64,000 bases of DNA from an uncultured beta proteobacterium (GCA_903845935.1 CAIMZI010000077.1:1-64000), one strand, 5' to 3'. Shown: positions 31,978-41,343, counted from the first letter of the stretch. Notes: generated from the letters alone by a model not told the origin. A program made the numbers and translations.

Positions 31978-33147
31978 ATGACAACAGACCCGAGTTTACC
32001 CACCCCCCCCGCAGCCCCCGATGTGACGCATGTTTTGGCGGCACTGCGCGAGCGTATTGCCACTGAAATGCAACAGTCCGGCGGCTGGCTGGGCTTTGAT
32101 CGCTTTATGGAGCTGGCCCTGTACGCGCCCGGTCTGGGCTATTACGCCAACGGCTCGACCAAGTTCGGGACCATGCCGCAGGGCACGCGTAAGAAGGACG
32201 GCAGCGTGACCGGTGCGGGCAGCGACTTTGTCACCGCACCGGAGATGACGGCGCTGTTTGGCTACACCCTGGCGCAGCCGCTGGCACAGGCGCTGCAGGC
32301 CACAGGCACTTTTGAGATCTGGGAATTTGGTGCCGGCACCGGCGCCCTGGCGCTGCAACTGATCACGGCGCTCAAGGCCATGGGACAGCGCGTGGACCGT
32401 TACACCATCGTCGACCTGTCCGACAGCCTCAAAGAGCGCCAGCGCCACACCCTGCGCGAACACCTGGACGTGGTGCACTGGGCCGCCGCCCTGCCCGAAG
32501 CCATGCAGGGCGTGGTCATTGGCAACGAGGTGCTGGACGCCATGCCGGTGAAGCTGCTGGCCCGCATCAAGGGCGCTTGGCTGGAGCGCGGCGTGGTGCT
32601 GGAGAACGGCGACTGGGCCTGGGCAGACAAGCCCACCGGCTTGCGCCCGCCGCTGAAAATCAATGGCGAGCACGACTACCTGACCGAAATCCATCCCCAG
32701 GCCGAGGCCTTTGTGCGCACATTGGGCGACCGTCTGACGCTGGGCGCCATCTTCCTGCTGGACTATGGTTTCCCAGAGGCCGAGTATTACCACGAGCAGC
32801 GCCACATGGGCACGGTGATGTGCCACCGCGCCCACCTGGCCGATGGCAACCCGCTGGAGGCGGTGGGACTAAAAGATATTACCGCCCATGTGAACTTCAC
32901 CGGCATTGCTGTGGCCGCGCAGGACGCGGGCCTTGAGGTGTTGGGTTACACCAGCCAAGCGCACTTTTTGATGAACTGCGGCATTGTGGAACTTATGCAA
33001 AACGCCTCCCTGCCCGAGCGAGTGGCGGCGCAAAAGCTGATTCTGGAGCACGAGATGGGCGAGTTTTTCAAGGTCATAGGCCTGGCCCGGGGCGCCGATT
33101 TTGCAAGCCTGGGTTTTTCCCACGGAGACCGCACGCATCGCCTGTAA
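31978..33147 (+). CDS. MidA/NDUFAF7-family SAM-dependent methyltransferase
   Basis: A 389-residue class I methyltransferase of the DUF185/MidA family. The N-terminal LGFDRFMELALYAPGLGYYANG is diagnostic; WEFGAGTGALALQL is the SAM-binding glycine loop; GVVIGNEVLDAMPVKLL is the family's central motif and LLDYGFPEAEYYHEQRHMGT the second. The eukaryotic homologue NDUFAF7 dimethylates an arginine of complex I subunit NDUFS2; the bacterial role is less certain. The ATG at 31978 leaves 19 nt to the divergent SDR start, so the two promoters must overlap. A run of Pro follows the start (SLPTPPAAPD), which is normal disorder. Confidence 0.9.
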   Translation: MTTDPSLPTPPAAPDVTHVLAALRERIATEMQQSGGWLGFDRFMELALYAPGLGYYANGSTKFGTMPQGTRKKDGSVTGAGSDFVTAPEMTALFGYTLAQPLAQALQATGTFEIWEFGAGTGALALQLITALKAMGQRVDRYTIVDLSDSLKERQRHTLREHLDVVHWAAALPEAMQGVVIGNEVLDAMPVKLLARIKGAWLERGVVLENGDWAWADKPTGLRPPLKINGEHDYLTEIHPQAEAFVRTLGDRLTLGAIFLLDYGFPEAEYYHEQRHMGTVMCHRAHLADGNPLEAVGLKDITAHVNFTGIAVAAQDAGLEVLGYTSQAHFLMNCGIVELMQNASLPERVAAQKLILEHEMGEFFKVIGLARGADFASLGFSHGDRTHRL

Positions 33148-33169
33148 CAATAGACCCGGCCGCCCCCCG

Positions 33170-33183
33170 TGCAAGCGCTAACT
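33170..33183. promoter_or_regulatory. LacI-family operator-like site, upstream copy
   Basis: TGCAAGCGCTAACT keeps the AAGCGCT core, with the central CG, that is typical of LacI/GalR operators. Its centre is 45 bp from that of the second copy at 33215-33228. It lies 84 bp upstream of the ROK kinase ATG. Confidence 0.5.
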
Positions 33184-33214
33184 AGGCTTGCGCGGCAAGC
33201 CGGGTTAGTATTGC

Positions 33215-33228
33215 TGAAAGCGCTTACA
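33215..33228. promoter_or_regulatory. LacI-family operator-like site, downstream copy
   Basis: TGAAAGCGCTTACA is one base away from the perfect palindrome TGAAAGCGCTTTCA used by many LacI-family repressors and by CcpA. It ends 38 bp before the ROK kinase ATG, a position suited to repression. No LacI-family gene lies in the window. Confidence 0.65.
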
Positions 33229-33266
33229 TAATCCATGACAGACACTGCGAAACCTGAAAGACCCGC

Positions 33267-34250
33267 ATGAACCAAGCACGCATTGACGCATTGATCCACC
33301 TGCCCGTGGGCAGCCCGGCCCTGGCCTGTGTCGACATTGGCGGCACCAAGGTGGCCGTCAGCATGGCCGACCACCGCGGCATCAGCGGCAAGGTTTCCGA
33401 ACCCACAGCAAAAGAAGGCGAGAACGACGCGCTGGGCCTGCAAATCATTCGCCTGATCGGCGAGAGTTGCGCCCTGGCGGGCATCCCGCTGTCCAGCGTG
33501 GGCTCGGTCGGTGTGTCGTCCTGCGGCCCCTTTGTACTGAACGAAGGGTTGGTGGAATTGGCCGCGCCCAATATCTGCGGCGGCCTGGCCGGCAAGGCCC
33601 GTGGCCTGCCCAATGACTGGATGAGCGCCCTGCTGGAGGCACCGCTGCGTGCCGCCTTCAAGAACGTACGCGTAGAAAACGATGGTGTCGGTGCGTTGGA
33701 GGCCGAGCGCCGCTGGGGCGCGCTGCAGGGTCTGCGCAACTGCGCCTATGTCACTTGGAGCACCGGAATCGGCATGGGCCTGTGTGTGGACGGTCATATC
33801 CTGCGCGGCAAGAACGGCAACGCCGGGCATTTGGGCCACACCTTTGTGGTCGAAGACAACGACGCCCTGTGCGGTTGCGGCCTGTTGGGCGATGTGGAAG
33901 CGCTGGTGGCCGGCAATGCCATCCCCAGACGCTTTGCGGCCAAAGGCTATGCCGATGCCTCGGCACTTTTTGCTGCCGCCCGCGCCGGTGACGCACAGGC
34001 CGTGGACATCATCGATGCGCTGTGCAAGGTGATGGGCCGGGCCCTGTTCAATGCCACGGCCATGCTCGACCTGCAGCGCATTTCCCTGGGCGGCAGCGTG
34101 TTCTGGCACAACCAGGACTACCTGTTGCCGCGCCTGCAGGCCTTTATGCAGGGCAAGCTGCCGGCGCTCACCAACGGGTTGGAGATCGTGCCGGCAGGCC
34201 TGGGCGAGCGCGTGGGCGACTTTGCGGCATTGGCGCTGGTCATGCGCTAA
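33267..34250 (+). CDS. ROK-family sugar kinase
   Basis: A 327-residue protein. ACVDIGGTKVAVSMA is the phosphate-1 ATP motif, CAYVTWSTGIGMGLCVDG the phosphate-2/catalytic region, and GHLGHTFV with CGCGLLGDVEALVAG the ROK zinc module. In the latter the usual C-x-C-G-x-x-G-C-x-E has Asp instead of the third cysteine, so zinc binding may be altered. There is no N-terminal HTH, so this is a kinase (glucokinase, fructokinase or N-acetylhexosamine kinase type), not a ROK repressor. Two LacI-type operator-like sites precede it, which indicates sugar-responsive control by a regulator encoded elsewhere. Confidence 0.87.
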   Translation: MNQARIDALIHLPVGSPALACVDIGGTKVAVSMADHRGISGKVSEPTAKEGENDALGLQIIRLIGESCALAGIPLSSVGSVGVSSCGPFVLNEGLVELAAPNICGGLAGKARGLPNDWMSALLEAPLRAAFKNVRVENDGVGALEAERRWGALQGLRNCAYVTWSTGIGMGLCVDGHILRGKNGNAGHLGHTFVVEDNDALCGCGLLGDVEALVAGNAIPRRFAAKGYADASALFAAARAGDAQAVDIIDALCKVMGRALFNATAMLDLQRISLGGSVFWHNQDYLLPRLQAFMQGKLPALTNGLEIVPAGLGERVGDFAALALVMR

Positions 34251-34487
34251 AGCCGGCGGCCATTGATCTAACGCAGGGACTTCCTCTTTTCTTCCAAACC
34301 GTCCTTGCACTGGCGCGGCCCGGTCCTAAGATGATGAACACTCTTTCGCACGCATGACACCGCCTTAGAAAGCGGCGCTGTGGTGGGGGGCAAACATCCT
34401 GCAGTTCTACCGAGGGCTCGCCATGCCATTCCCGCCCGCTGTGATTCGATGCCGCACTGCGCCAACCCGGGTGGCTGGGGTCGTGTC
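34251..34487. other. Intergenic region with no recognised element
   Basis: About 240 bp between the ROK kinase and the binding-protein gene. I find no convincing terminator, operator or small gene. A frame open from 34380 would extend the next protein but has no signal-peptide logic. Confidence 0.4.
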
Positions 34488-35468
34488 ATGAAAAGGCGCA
34501 CAGCCCTCTGTCTGCTCGCCTGCCCCCCCGCATGCTGGGCTGAACGGCCCCGCATTCTGGTGGTGGAAAGCTACCACGCCGAATACCGCTGGGACCAGGA
34601 CTACCGGCAGGCGCTGGTGGAGATGCTGGGCCAGCGCTACGGCCTGGAATTTTTTGAAATGAACACCAAACGGCTGCCGGTGGAGATGCACGCCGACATG
34701 GCGGAAAAGGCCCTGGCACGTATCCGCAGTCTGCAGCCGGTGCTGGTCATTCTGGGTGACGATGCGGCCCTGCATTACCTGGGTGCACCGCTGGACAGGA
34801 TGGACATTCCGGGCGTCTACCTGGGCATCAACGGCAATCCACGCAAGTACGGCCAGATGCACTTCAGGAACATCACAGGGGTGCTGGAGCGCCCGCTGAT
34901 CAAGCGCAACATCGCCTTTATCCGCCAGATTCTGCCGCCCGTTCGCAAGGTGCTGGTGCTGTTCGACAATGACCTGAGCGTCCAGTTGATTCACGCGGAG
35001 CTGTTTGAAGGCAAGCCCAGTATGGTGGTCGATGGCATGCAGGTGGATCTGAAGTTGTGCAAGTCGCTCGCCGAGTGGAAGCAAAGCATTCTGACCGCAC
35101 CCTCCGATGGCTACCAGGTGACGATTGCGGGCACCTACCACACGCTGACGCTGCCCAACGGCAAGGTGGCCGATGCCAACGAGGTGATCGCCTGGGCCTG
35201 CGCCAACACCCGACTGCCCCTGTTTGCCCTGTGGGAATTTGCCGTCGGCCCGAACAAGGCCATTGGCGGCCTGGTGTTGAGCAGCTATGAGCAGGGAAAG
35301 GCCGCGGCAGCCATCACCCTGGACATTCTGGAAAAGGGCGCCAAGCCCTCGGAACGGGTTCCGGTCACCGCCCGCCAGGGAGACTTCGTCTTCAGCAAAT
35401 CACAGCTGGCCCGCTTCCACCTCGTACTTCCACCGGACATTGCGGCGCAGGCCCAGTGGATGGAATAA
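34488..35468 (+). CDS. Periplasmic ABC-type substrate-binding-like protein
   Basis: A 326-residue exported protein. Residues 1-16 (MKRRTALCLLACPPACWA) form a short signal peptide, with Cys residues but no proper lipobox. The body RILVVESYHAEYRWDQDYRQAL, LVILGDDAALHYLG, GVYLGINGNPRKYG and IGGLVLSSYEQGKAAAAITLDIL follows the COG2984/PF04392 type of periplasmic binding fold, seen in ABC transporters and in sensor input domains. There is no adjacent permease or ATPase, and the gene is convergent with a chemoreceptor gene (35497-37083), 28 nt apart. It may feed ligand to a receptor elsewhere or act alone; this is inference. An earlier ATG at 34449 is possible. Confidence 0.78.
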   Translation: MKRRTALCLLACPPACWAERPRILVVESYHAEYRWDQDYRQALVEMLGQRYGLEFFEMNTKRLPVEMHADMAEKALARIRSLQPVLVILGDDAALHYLGAPLDRMDIPGVYLGINGNPRKYGQMHFRNITGVLERPLIKRNIAFIRQILPPVRKVLVLFDNDLSVQLIHAELFEGKPSMVVDGMQVDLKLCKSLAEWKQSILTAPSDGYQVTIAGTYHTLTLPNGKVADANEVIAWACANTRLPLFALWEFAVGPNKAIGGLVLSSYEQGKAAAAITLDILEKGAKPSERVPVTARQGDFVFSKSQLARFHLVLPPDIAAQAQWME

Positions 35469-35496
35469 GCGGCGGGCGCAGCAGCCGGCAAGCCCC

Positions 35497-37083
35497 TCAC
35501 GCGGCAGTCAATGGCAGTGCTCCATCCTGCGACAAGCCCCTGCGTCCGTCTCCGAGCTTGAAGACCGCCACCACTTTCACCATGTCCTGCGCCTGGCTCT
35601 TGAGTCCGCTGGCGGCTGCGGCCATCTGCTCGACCAGGGCGGAATTTTGCTGGGTGGTCTGGTCCATTTCCTGCACGGCACGCCCGACCTGTGCCACACC
35701 GGCCGATTGCTCGCTGCTGGCCGAACTGATCTCTGCCATCAGATCGGAGACGCGTTTGGTCGCGCCCACCACCTCGGTCATGGTTTCACCGGCCTGGTCC
35801 ACCAGAGAAGATCCGTGCTCGGCACGGCCCACGCTGTCGTTGATGAGGTTCTTGATTTCCTTGGCAGCGTCGGCCGAACGCCCCGCCAGCGCCCGCACCT
35901 CGCTGGCCACCACGGCAAAGCCGCGGCCCTGCTCGCCCGCACGCGCCGCTTCCACGGCCGCGTTCAGGGCCAGGATGTTGGTCTGAAAGGCAATGCCGTC
36001 GATCACGCCGATGATCTCCGATATCTTGCGCGACGCCTCGTTGATGCCGCGCATGGTGAGCACCACCTGGTTCACCACTTCACCCCCCTTGAGGGCGATG
36101 GCCGAGGCATTGCGCGCCAGCTGGTTGGCCTGCAGCGCGGACTCCGCGTTGTGCCGTACGGCCTCGTCGAGTTGCGCCATGCTGGAGGCGGTGGACTCCA
36201 GGGCGCTGGCCTGCTGTTCCGTGCGCATGCTGAGGTCGTTATTGCCCTGCGCAATTTCGGCACTGGCGTTGGCCACGCTCTCTGAACTCTGGCGCACATG
36301 GGACACCACGTCGATCAGGCTGTCCTGCATGGCAGCGAGCGCCTGGGCCATGGTGGCCAATTCGTCGTGTCCAGCGGTGTGGATGGGCTGGCTCAGATCC
36401 CCCGCCCCAATGCTCTGTGCCGCATGCCGGGTGGCCTCCAGGCCACGGGCAATCCCGCGCGACAGGCTCCAGCTGGCGAACACCGCAATCGACACGCACG
36501 TGAGCAGCAACACTGCGCCCCAGAAGTAGAGGCGGCGGAAATCGGCTTCGATCGCCTGGCGTGCCGTCTGTACATTTTTCAGCTGACCATCCACCAGGGC
36601 CTGGGTGGTGCGTATGTAATCGATGGTCCCCGGGGCTAACTTGTCCTGCACCAGGGCCTTGGCAGCAGTACCGTCGCCTGCAGCCTTGAGTGCGTTGGCC
36701 TGATCGCGCACGGCAACCCATGCCGTGCGCACTTCGCCCACGGCAGCAGCACGCTGCCTGGAGTCCGGGTCGCGCACCAGGGCCAGAAAGGCCTTTTGGG
36801 TCTCGGAGGTTTGCTCGGTGGTCTCCTTGATGCCCGCCTTGAAGAAGTCCAGCAACGCACTGCCATCGGAATAGGCCACCGCCAGGGAGCGTGCCGAGTT
36901 TTGCCGCACATTGGCCTGCCAGAGGTCTGCCAGATGAAGCAGCTCGGTTTCAGCCTCCATGCGGCTGGCGGATTGGGAGACCGATTCCATGAGCCACGCT
37001 GTAATGCCCGACAGCACCAGAAACGCCAGGGTGATTACCAGGTAACCCAGACTGATCCGGGTTGAAATCTTCAGATCGTTCAT
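35497..37083 (-). CDS. Methyl-accepting chemotaxis protein
   Basis: A 528-residue chemoreceptor with TM1 (~11-31, [19 protein letters not shown]), a four-helix-bundle periplasmic ligand domain (~32-185), TM2 (~187-207, [15 protein letters not shown]), a HAMP domain (~208-262, ending at [13 protein letters not shown]) and the cytoplasmic signalling coiled coil. The CheA/CheW-contact hairpin tip [29 protein letters not shown] (split: [20 protein letters not shown]) is intact, flanked by methylation helices. No CheR-binding pentapeptide is seen at the C-terminus (ends LPLTAA). The ATG at 37083 ([14 protein letters not shown]) is preferred over an in-frame GTG-type start upstream. Monocistronic; ligand unknown. 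Confidence 0.94.
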   Translation of the reverse strand: MNDLKISTRISLGYLVITLAFLVLSGITAWLMESVSQSASRMEAETELLHLADLWQANVRQNSARSLAVAYSDGSALLDFFKAGIKETTEQTSETQKAFLALVRDPDSRQRAAAVGEVRTAWVAVRDQANALKAAGDGTAAKALVQDKLAPGTIDYIRTTQALVDGQLKNVQTARQAIEADFRRLYFWGAVLLLTCVSIAVFASWSLSRGIARGLEATRHAAQSIGAGDLSQPIHTAGHDELATMAQALAAMQDSLIDVVSHVRQSSESVANASAEIAQGNNDLSMRTEQQASALESTASSMAQLDEAVRHNAESALQANQLARNASAIALKGGEVVNQVVLTMRGINEASRKISEIIGVIDGIAFQTNILALNAAVEAARAGEQGRGFAVVASEVRALAGRSADAAKEIKNLINDSVGRAEHGSSLVDQAGETMTEVVGATKRVSDLMAEISSASSEQSAGVAQVGRAVQEMDQTTQQNSALVEQMAAAASGLKSQAQDMVKVVAVFKLGDGRRGLSQDGALPLTAA

Positions 37084-37259
37084 CGCCAAAGCTCCCAAAT
37101 GGCCAAACCATCACCCTTTTTGCAGCAATCAAAGATGTGTGATTGGGAGCACATTATGGGTTGAGAGCATGTGCTGCGTGAAGCCGTCCATTGCCTGGTA
37201 GCGCAAGCAGACATGCGCTAGATCAACAGTTGCGCGGATTGCACAACAGCGCCGGCCCT

Positions 37260-37279
37260 GCGGGGCGGACCCGCCCCGC
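37260..37279 (-). repeat. GC-rich hairpin at the 3' end of the haloperoxidase gene
   Basis: GCGGGGCG-GACC-CGCCCCGC lies a few nucleotides past the stop codon at 37285. No T tract follows, so it may stabilise the mRNA end or aid rho-dependent termination. Confidence 0.5.
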
Positions 37280-37284
37280 GCGTC

Positions 37285-38682
37285 TCAGGGTTTGAATTGG
37301 AGCGCCAGCACCTTGTCGGCCACGCAGCGGCCTTGCGGCTTGCCGCCTTCAATCGAGAAGCGGTAGTGGATGCCGGCATACAGGCGTGACACCGCTGCCT
37401 CGTCGGCGGCGGCTTTAAAACTCTTGAAGTTGCGCGGGCCCCAGCCTCTATCGTTGTGGGTGTTGTCGGTGAACAGGGTGTCGGCGCCAAACAGTTGCTC
37501 CAGCACGCGCGAGGCCGCGGCCGACTGCACCGAGTGGCCCGAGGGGTAGTCCGGGAACGGCGGCGTCGGCATCAGCGAGGGCGTCCAGTTGCTGTCTATG
37601 CCGAGCTGCACATAGGTCACCGGGCGTATCAGGTTCAGCGTGTACTTGGTGTTCCAACCCGCCACAAAGGCGTCGGACATGGCCAGGTTCAGGCGCGCAA
37701 AGGTCTCGGCTGCGGTCGCCAGGCTGGCCTTGCGGGACTTCAACAAATCGTTGGCGATATAGGCCCAGTGGCCGGCCGGAGTCGGTGTCTTGCCCGCATC
37801 GTCGGCCCAGTACAGGGCAAACTGGCGCTGCTCTTGCGTGGCGGCGGTGCTGATCTTGTAAACCTCCAGCCCTTCCTTGTAGTAGACCGAGTTGGTTTCT
37901 TCCGAATAGGCGGGCGGCGGCGGCGCCGGGCAGTCGGCGGCGGTCTTCAACACCATGGGACGGTTCTGCCCCCAGTAGGGCAAGAGCGCAGACGCAAAAG
38001 CGGGTGGCGTGGCCGACCATTTTCCGCTGCCGCTGGGCGGCACATAGTTGGCCTGGCTGCGGCGTATCGGCCCCCAGGCCTCGTGGCCGCCGTCGGTGCG
38101 GGCCCAGGTCATGATGGCCATGGCCATCAGCTTGCCAAAGGTCTCCGACCGGTTGCTGATGTCGGGCGTGACGCTGTTGGGGTCAAAGTCCTGCGTGTAT
38201 TTGAGCGGCAAGCCGCGCTCCAGCGTGTCGATGCGCGCCTTGTTCTCGGCGCTGGCATTGCTGAACATCATGCGCGTCATGGTGGCCAGGGCCGCATTGG
38301 CCACGGTAGGCCAGTGCAGTGGCTCGTCCGGCTGCGCCCAGGGCAGCGAGCTCAGCTCGTTCAACTGCCCGGCCAGGCTCTGATAACCAGACATGCCGGG
38401 CACCACGGATTCGTACAGCGCCAGTCCCAGATAGCCCAGGGCGCGCGCCGCCACCGGCGGGCTGAAGCCGGGGGTTTGCTGGATCAGTTGCAGGTCCAGA
38501 TACATCCAGTCGTAAGCGACGCCGGAGCTGTAGGCGCTGGCGGGCTTGGCCGCCGCCAGGGCGGTGGAGGAGTTAAGGCTCTGCGCCTGGCCGGGCATTG
38601 CGGCTAGGCTGCCGGCAGCCAGCAGTGCCAGGGTCAGTGCTTTCAAACTGGGGGAACGCAGACTTGTGCGGTGCAGGTTCAT
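37285..38682 (-). CDS. Vanadium-dependent haloperoxidase-like / PAP2-superfamily protein
   Basis: A 465-residue exported protein (signal peptide ~1-34, cleavage near PGQAQS). The vanadate/phosphate pocket of this superfamily is recognisable: Lys346 and Arg353 in KYTLNLIRPVTY (Lys-x6-Arg), the PSGHS motif at 380-384 with the catalytic His, and SRLYAGIHYRFS at 432-443 with the Arg and the second His. Vanadium haloperoxidases oxidise halides with hydrogen peroxide; related members are acid phosphatases, and the many bacterial homologues of this size are untested. Its ATG overlaps the FG-GAP gene stop by 4 nt, so the two proteins are probably made together. Confidence 0.88.
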   Translation of the reverse strand: MNLHRTSLRSPSLKALTLALLAAGSLAAMPGQAQSLNSSTALAAAKPASAYSSGVAYDWMYLDLQLIQQTPGFSPPVAARALGYLGLALYESVVPGMSGYQSLAGQLNELSSLPWAQPDEPLHWPTVANAALATMTRMMFSNASAENKARIDTLERGLPLKYTQDFDPNSVTPDISNRSETFGKLMAMAIMTWARTDGGHEAWGPIRRSQANYVPPSGSGKWSATPPAFASALLPYWGQNRPMVLKTAADCPAPPPPAYSEETNSVYYKEGLEVYKISTAATQEQRQFALYWADDAGKTPTPAGHWAYIANDLLKSRKASLATAAETFARLNLAMSDAFVAGWNTKYTLNLIRPVTYVQLGIDSNWTPSLMPTPPFPDYPSGHSVQSAAASRVLEQLFGADTLFTDNTHNDRGWGPRNFKSFKAAADEAAVSRLYAGIHYRFSIEGGKPQGRCVADKVLALQFKP

Positions 38683-40304
38683 GGTGCTTTCCAGACGCTC
38701 ACGCCGGCCTCTTTGTCGACGCTATAAAACTGGTCTGCCGCAACGGCCTGCCAGGCACTCCAGTCGCCATGGGGCCAATGCACGCGCAGCTTCACGTCTT
38801 TGGCATCCCCCAGGCCGAAATGCATCCAGCCCAAATGCCCGCTGGCATGGCCGCCACCTATGGTGAGCTCTTCACGGATGATGCGACCGCCCAGATCCAC
38901 CTCGACCCAGGCACCCACCGCATCGCGGTTGCCACCAGCTTGTCGCAGCCGCAGTTGCAACCAGTGGCCCATGGGCACCGGTTGATCGGCCGTACCAGCG
39001 CCTACGTTGCGCCAGAGCTGGGCCTTGTCCAGGCGGTTCACCACCACCATGTCGAGCAGGCCATCGCCGTTCAAATCGGCCAGCATGCCGCCGCGTCCGC
39101 GCCTGAAACTCGCCACTCCGGCCGGCTGCCCGACCTCGGTAAAGTGGCCGTCGGCCTGACCCAACAACAGGTTATTGGGGTCCAGAATGGCAAAGTCGGG
39201 CATGGTGGAGACATTGCCCTTGACGATGAAAAGATCGGTGAAGCCATCGTTGTTGACATCGGCAAACTGCGCATGCCAGGCGGTGCTGGGATGAATGTCG
39301 CCGCCCACATAGGGCCGGTGCGCGGTGATGCCGCGCTTGAACGCCTGGTCGATGTAGACAGGCTTATCAGCGCCTGCTTCGAGTTTCTGGAACTTGTTGT
39401 CGGCCATGCTGGTGATAAACAGCTCGGGGTAACCGTCGCCATCGATGTCGTGGCTGGCAATACCCATGCCCCAGATCTGCAGGCGCTTCCAGCCGTCGGC
39501 CTCGGTGTAAAGCTTGGCGGCTTCGCCGGGCGTCACTTTCCAGAGCTGCTCCTGTCCACCCTTGTAGTACTCGCGGTCATTGGCAATGCGCAGCGAGGCC
39601 TGGCCGCTTCGGTTCCAGTCCGAGAACAACATGCTCAAGGCGCAGTAGCTGGGCTTTAGCGGCTCGGGTGCTGCGTACTGTTTGCCGCTGGCATCCGGAC
39701 GCAACAGCCAGCCCGGCGTGCAGGTGCCCCAGGGGAAGTCGGGGCGGCTGCGGTCGTAATAGGTACCAAAGGCCAGGGTGGGCATCTCATTGCCCTGCTC
39801 CCAGGTGGCAGAAAAAGCGGTGTGCCAGTCGTTGTTGGCGGGAATATTCCAGCGCTGGTTGGCGCGCTCGAACTTGCAGTTTCCCAGGCCGCGAAACACC
39901 TCCACCTCGCCCACGCGCAGCACCACCAGATCCATCTGGCCGTCGCCGTCGATATCAATGGGGTAGGCGCCGGTGGCATTGGTCACTTCCATTCCCGAGC
40001 GCTCTTCCTTGAGCTTGATGGCGCCCCCGCGCGTACTCTGGTTGCGGTAGAACTTGGCCTTGTTGACGCCGCCGGTCACATACACCGAAGGCAGGCCGCT
40101 GCCATCGCAATCAAACACCGCCACACCGCCACCCACCATGAACTCGTCCTGGCCTTCAAAGCGGCTTTGCAGACCGGCGGTGTCGGTCTCTTCGATGAAA
40201 TGCGGGATGGCCGGTGTCGGCACAGTGGGCCCATCTGCCGCTGCCAAGCCTGCGCCCTGCAGCGCAAAAATTGCTGCGACAAAAAATGGGATTCGTTTCT
40301 GCAT
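38679..40304 (-). CDS. CRTAC1-type FG-GAP/VCBS repeat protein with ASPIC/UnbV C-terminus
   Basis: A 541-residue exported protein: signal peptide ~1-23 (MQKRIPFFVAAIFALQGAG), then a beta-propeller of calcium-binding FG-GAP/VCBS repeats with DxDxDG-type loops (VFDCDGSGLPSVYV, IDIDGDGQMDLVVL, HDIDGDGYPELFIT, DVNNDGFTDLFIV, LADLNGDGLLDMVVVN), and a C-terminal ASPIC/UnbV domain (GNRDAVGAWVEVDLGGRIIR, HFGLGDAKDVKLRVHWP). The family is related to cartilage acidic protein 1 and is extracellular. It overlaps the haloperoxidase-like gene by 4 nt and follows the xylose operon after 40 nt. It may be an accessory, binding or scaffold partner of the haloperoxidase. Confidence 0.9.
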   Translation of the reverse strand: MQKRIPFFVAAIFALQGAGLAAADGPTVPTPAIPHFIEETDTAGLQSRFEGQDEFMVGGGVAVFDCDGSGLPSVYVTGGVNKAKFYRNQSTRGGAIKLKEERSGMEVTNATGAYPIDIDGDGQMDLVVLRVGEVEVFRGLGNCKFERANQRWNIPANNDWHTAFSATWEQGNEMPTLAFGTYYDRSRPDFPWGTCTPGWLLRPDASGKQYAAPEPLKPSYCALSMLFSDWNRSGQASLRIANDREYYKGGQEQLWKVTPGEAAKLYTEADGWKRLQIWGMGIASHDIDGDGYPELFITSMADNKFQKLEAGADKPVYIDQAFKRGITAHRPYVGGDIHPSTAWHAQFADVNNDGFTDLFIVKGNVSTMPDFAILDPNNLLLGQADGHFTEVGQPAGVASFRRGRGGMLADLNGDGLLDMVVVNRLDKAQLWRNVGAGTADQPVPMGHWLQLRLRQAGGNRDAVGAWVEVDLGGRIIREELTIGGGHASGHLGWMHFGLGDAKDVKLRVHWPHGDWSAWQAVAADQFYSVDKEAGVSVWKAP

Positions 40305-40344
40305 GCTGCCTTCAATGCGCCTTGCGCGTTACGCCATCATTGGC

Positions 40345-41343
40345 CTAGACATTCACCCAGGCACCGGTCTTCTCGGACGCAAACAGCGCGTCGATCACGC
40401 GCATATTCAGGATGGCGTCTTCCACGCCGTAGGGCAGTGGAATCTCGCCGCGCACGGCCTGCGAGAAGGCGTCGATCTCCAGCGTGTACATATCGCAGGC
40501 CGGAATCGTCTGCGTGACGGTGGAGCCGAGGTCCAGGCGCTTGCCGTCGTCGGTCAGCACATCGGTGGAGCCACCCAGCGGGGCGTTGAACGGGATCTGG
40601 ATCTCGATGCGTTTTTTGGTACCGCAGACCTGCACGCGCTGGTAGGTGACCGACTGGGTGGAGACGGTGAAATCCAGACGGCGGCCATGGCCAAAGTCCA
40701 GCAGACCGCTGACCATGCGGTCGGTCTTGAACTCCGGGTCACGGTCAATCAGCGCAATCGCACGCAGCGGTTCGCAGCCGAACAAAAAGCGTGCGGTGAC
40801 GATCGGGTAGCAGCCGATGTCATAGAGCGCGCCACCGCCGATGTCGGCCTGGTTGCGGATGTTGTTGGCATCCGCGTTGAAGTAGGAAAAATAGCTTTGA
40901 ATGGAGCGCACATCGCCCAGTTCACCGGCCTGCACGCGCTCACGCACCGACAGCCACTGCGGATGGAAGCGCACCATGAAGGCCTCCATGATGTGGACAT
41001 GGGATGCGACTTCACGCAGCTGCTCCGCCTCTTGGGCGGTGAGCGCCACCGGCTTTTCGCACAACACATGCTTGCCGGCACGCGCTGCCGCCAGCGTCAT
41101 GGGCACATGCTCGTGATTCGGCAGCGGGTTGTAAATGGCCTCGATTTCCGGATCGGCCAACAGCTCTTCGTAGCTGCCGTAGGCCTTGGGAATGCCGAAC
41201 TGGTCGGCTATTTTTTGGCCCTTTTCCAGATTGCGCGAAGCAATACCGCGAAGCTCGCAATGCTCGCTTTTCAGCATGGCGGGAATGACTTTTTCCCAAC
41301 CGATCTTGGCGGTGCTGAGCACGCCCCAAACGACTTTTTTCAT
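40345..41343 (-). CDS. Gfo/Idh/MocA-family sugar dehydrogenase
   Basis: A 332-residue NAD(P)-dependent oxidoreductase. The Rossmann N-terminus KKVVWGVLSTAKIGWEKVIPAM, the dinucleotide-binding core and the CEKPVAL motif (Lys in 'E-K-P') are standard; DIGGGALYDIGCYPI holds the catalytic residues. Homologues next to xylose genes oxidise D-xylose (xylose dehydrogenase) or inositol-type polyols. It is the seventh gene of the xyl operon, 53 nt after xylA, so a role in xylose or related pentose metabolism is likely, possibly as an alternative oxidative route. The exact substrate is inference from location. Confidence 0.88.
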   Translation of the reverse strand: MKKVVWGVLSTAKIGWEKVIPAMLKSEHCELRGIASRNLEKGQKIADQFGIPKAYGSYEELLADPEIEAIYNPLPNHEHVPMTLAAARAGKHVLCEKPVALTAQEAEQLREVASHVHIMEAFMVRFHPQWLSVRERVQAGELGDVRSIQSYFSYFNADANNIRNQADIGGGALYDIGCYPIVTARFLFGCEPLRAIALIDRDPEFKTDRMVSGLLDFGHGRRLDFTVSTQSVTYQRVQVCGTKKRIEIQIPFNAPLGGSTDVLTDDGKRLDLGSTVTQTIPACDMYTLEIDAFSQAVRGEIPLPYGVEDAILNMRVIDALFASEKTGAWVNV

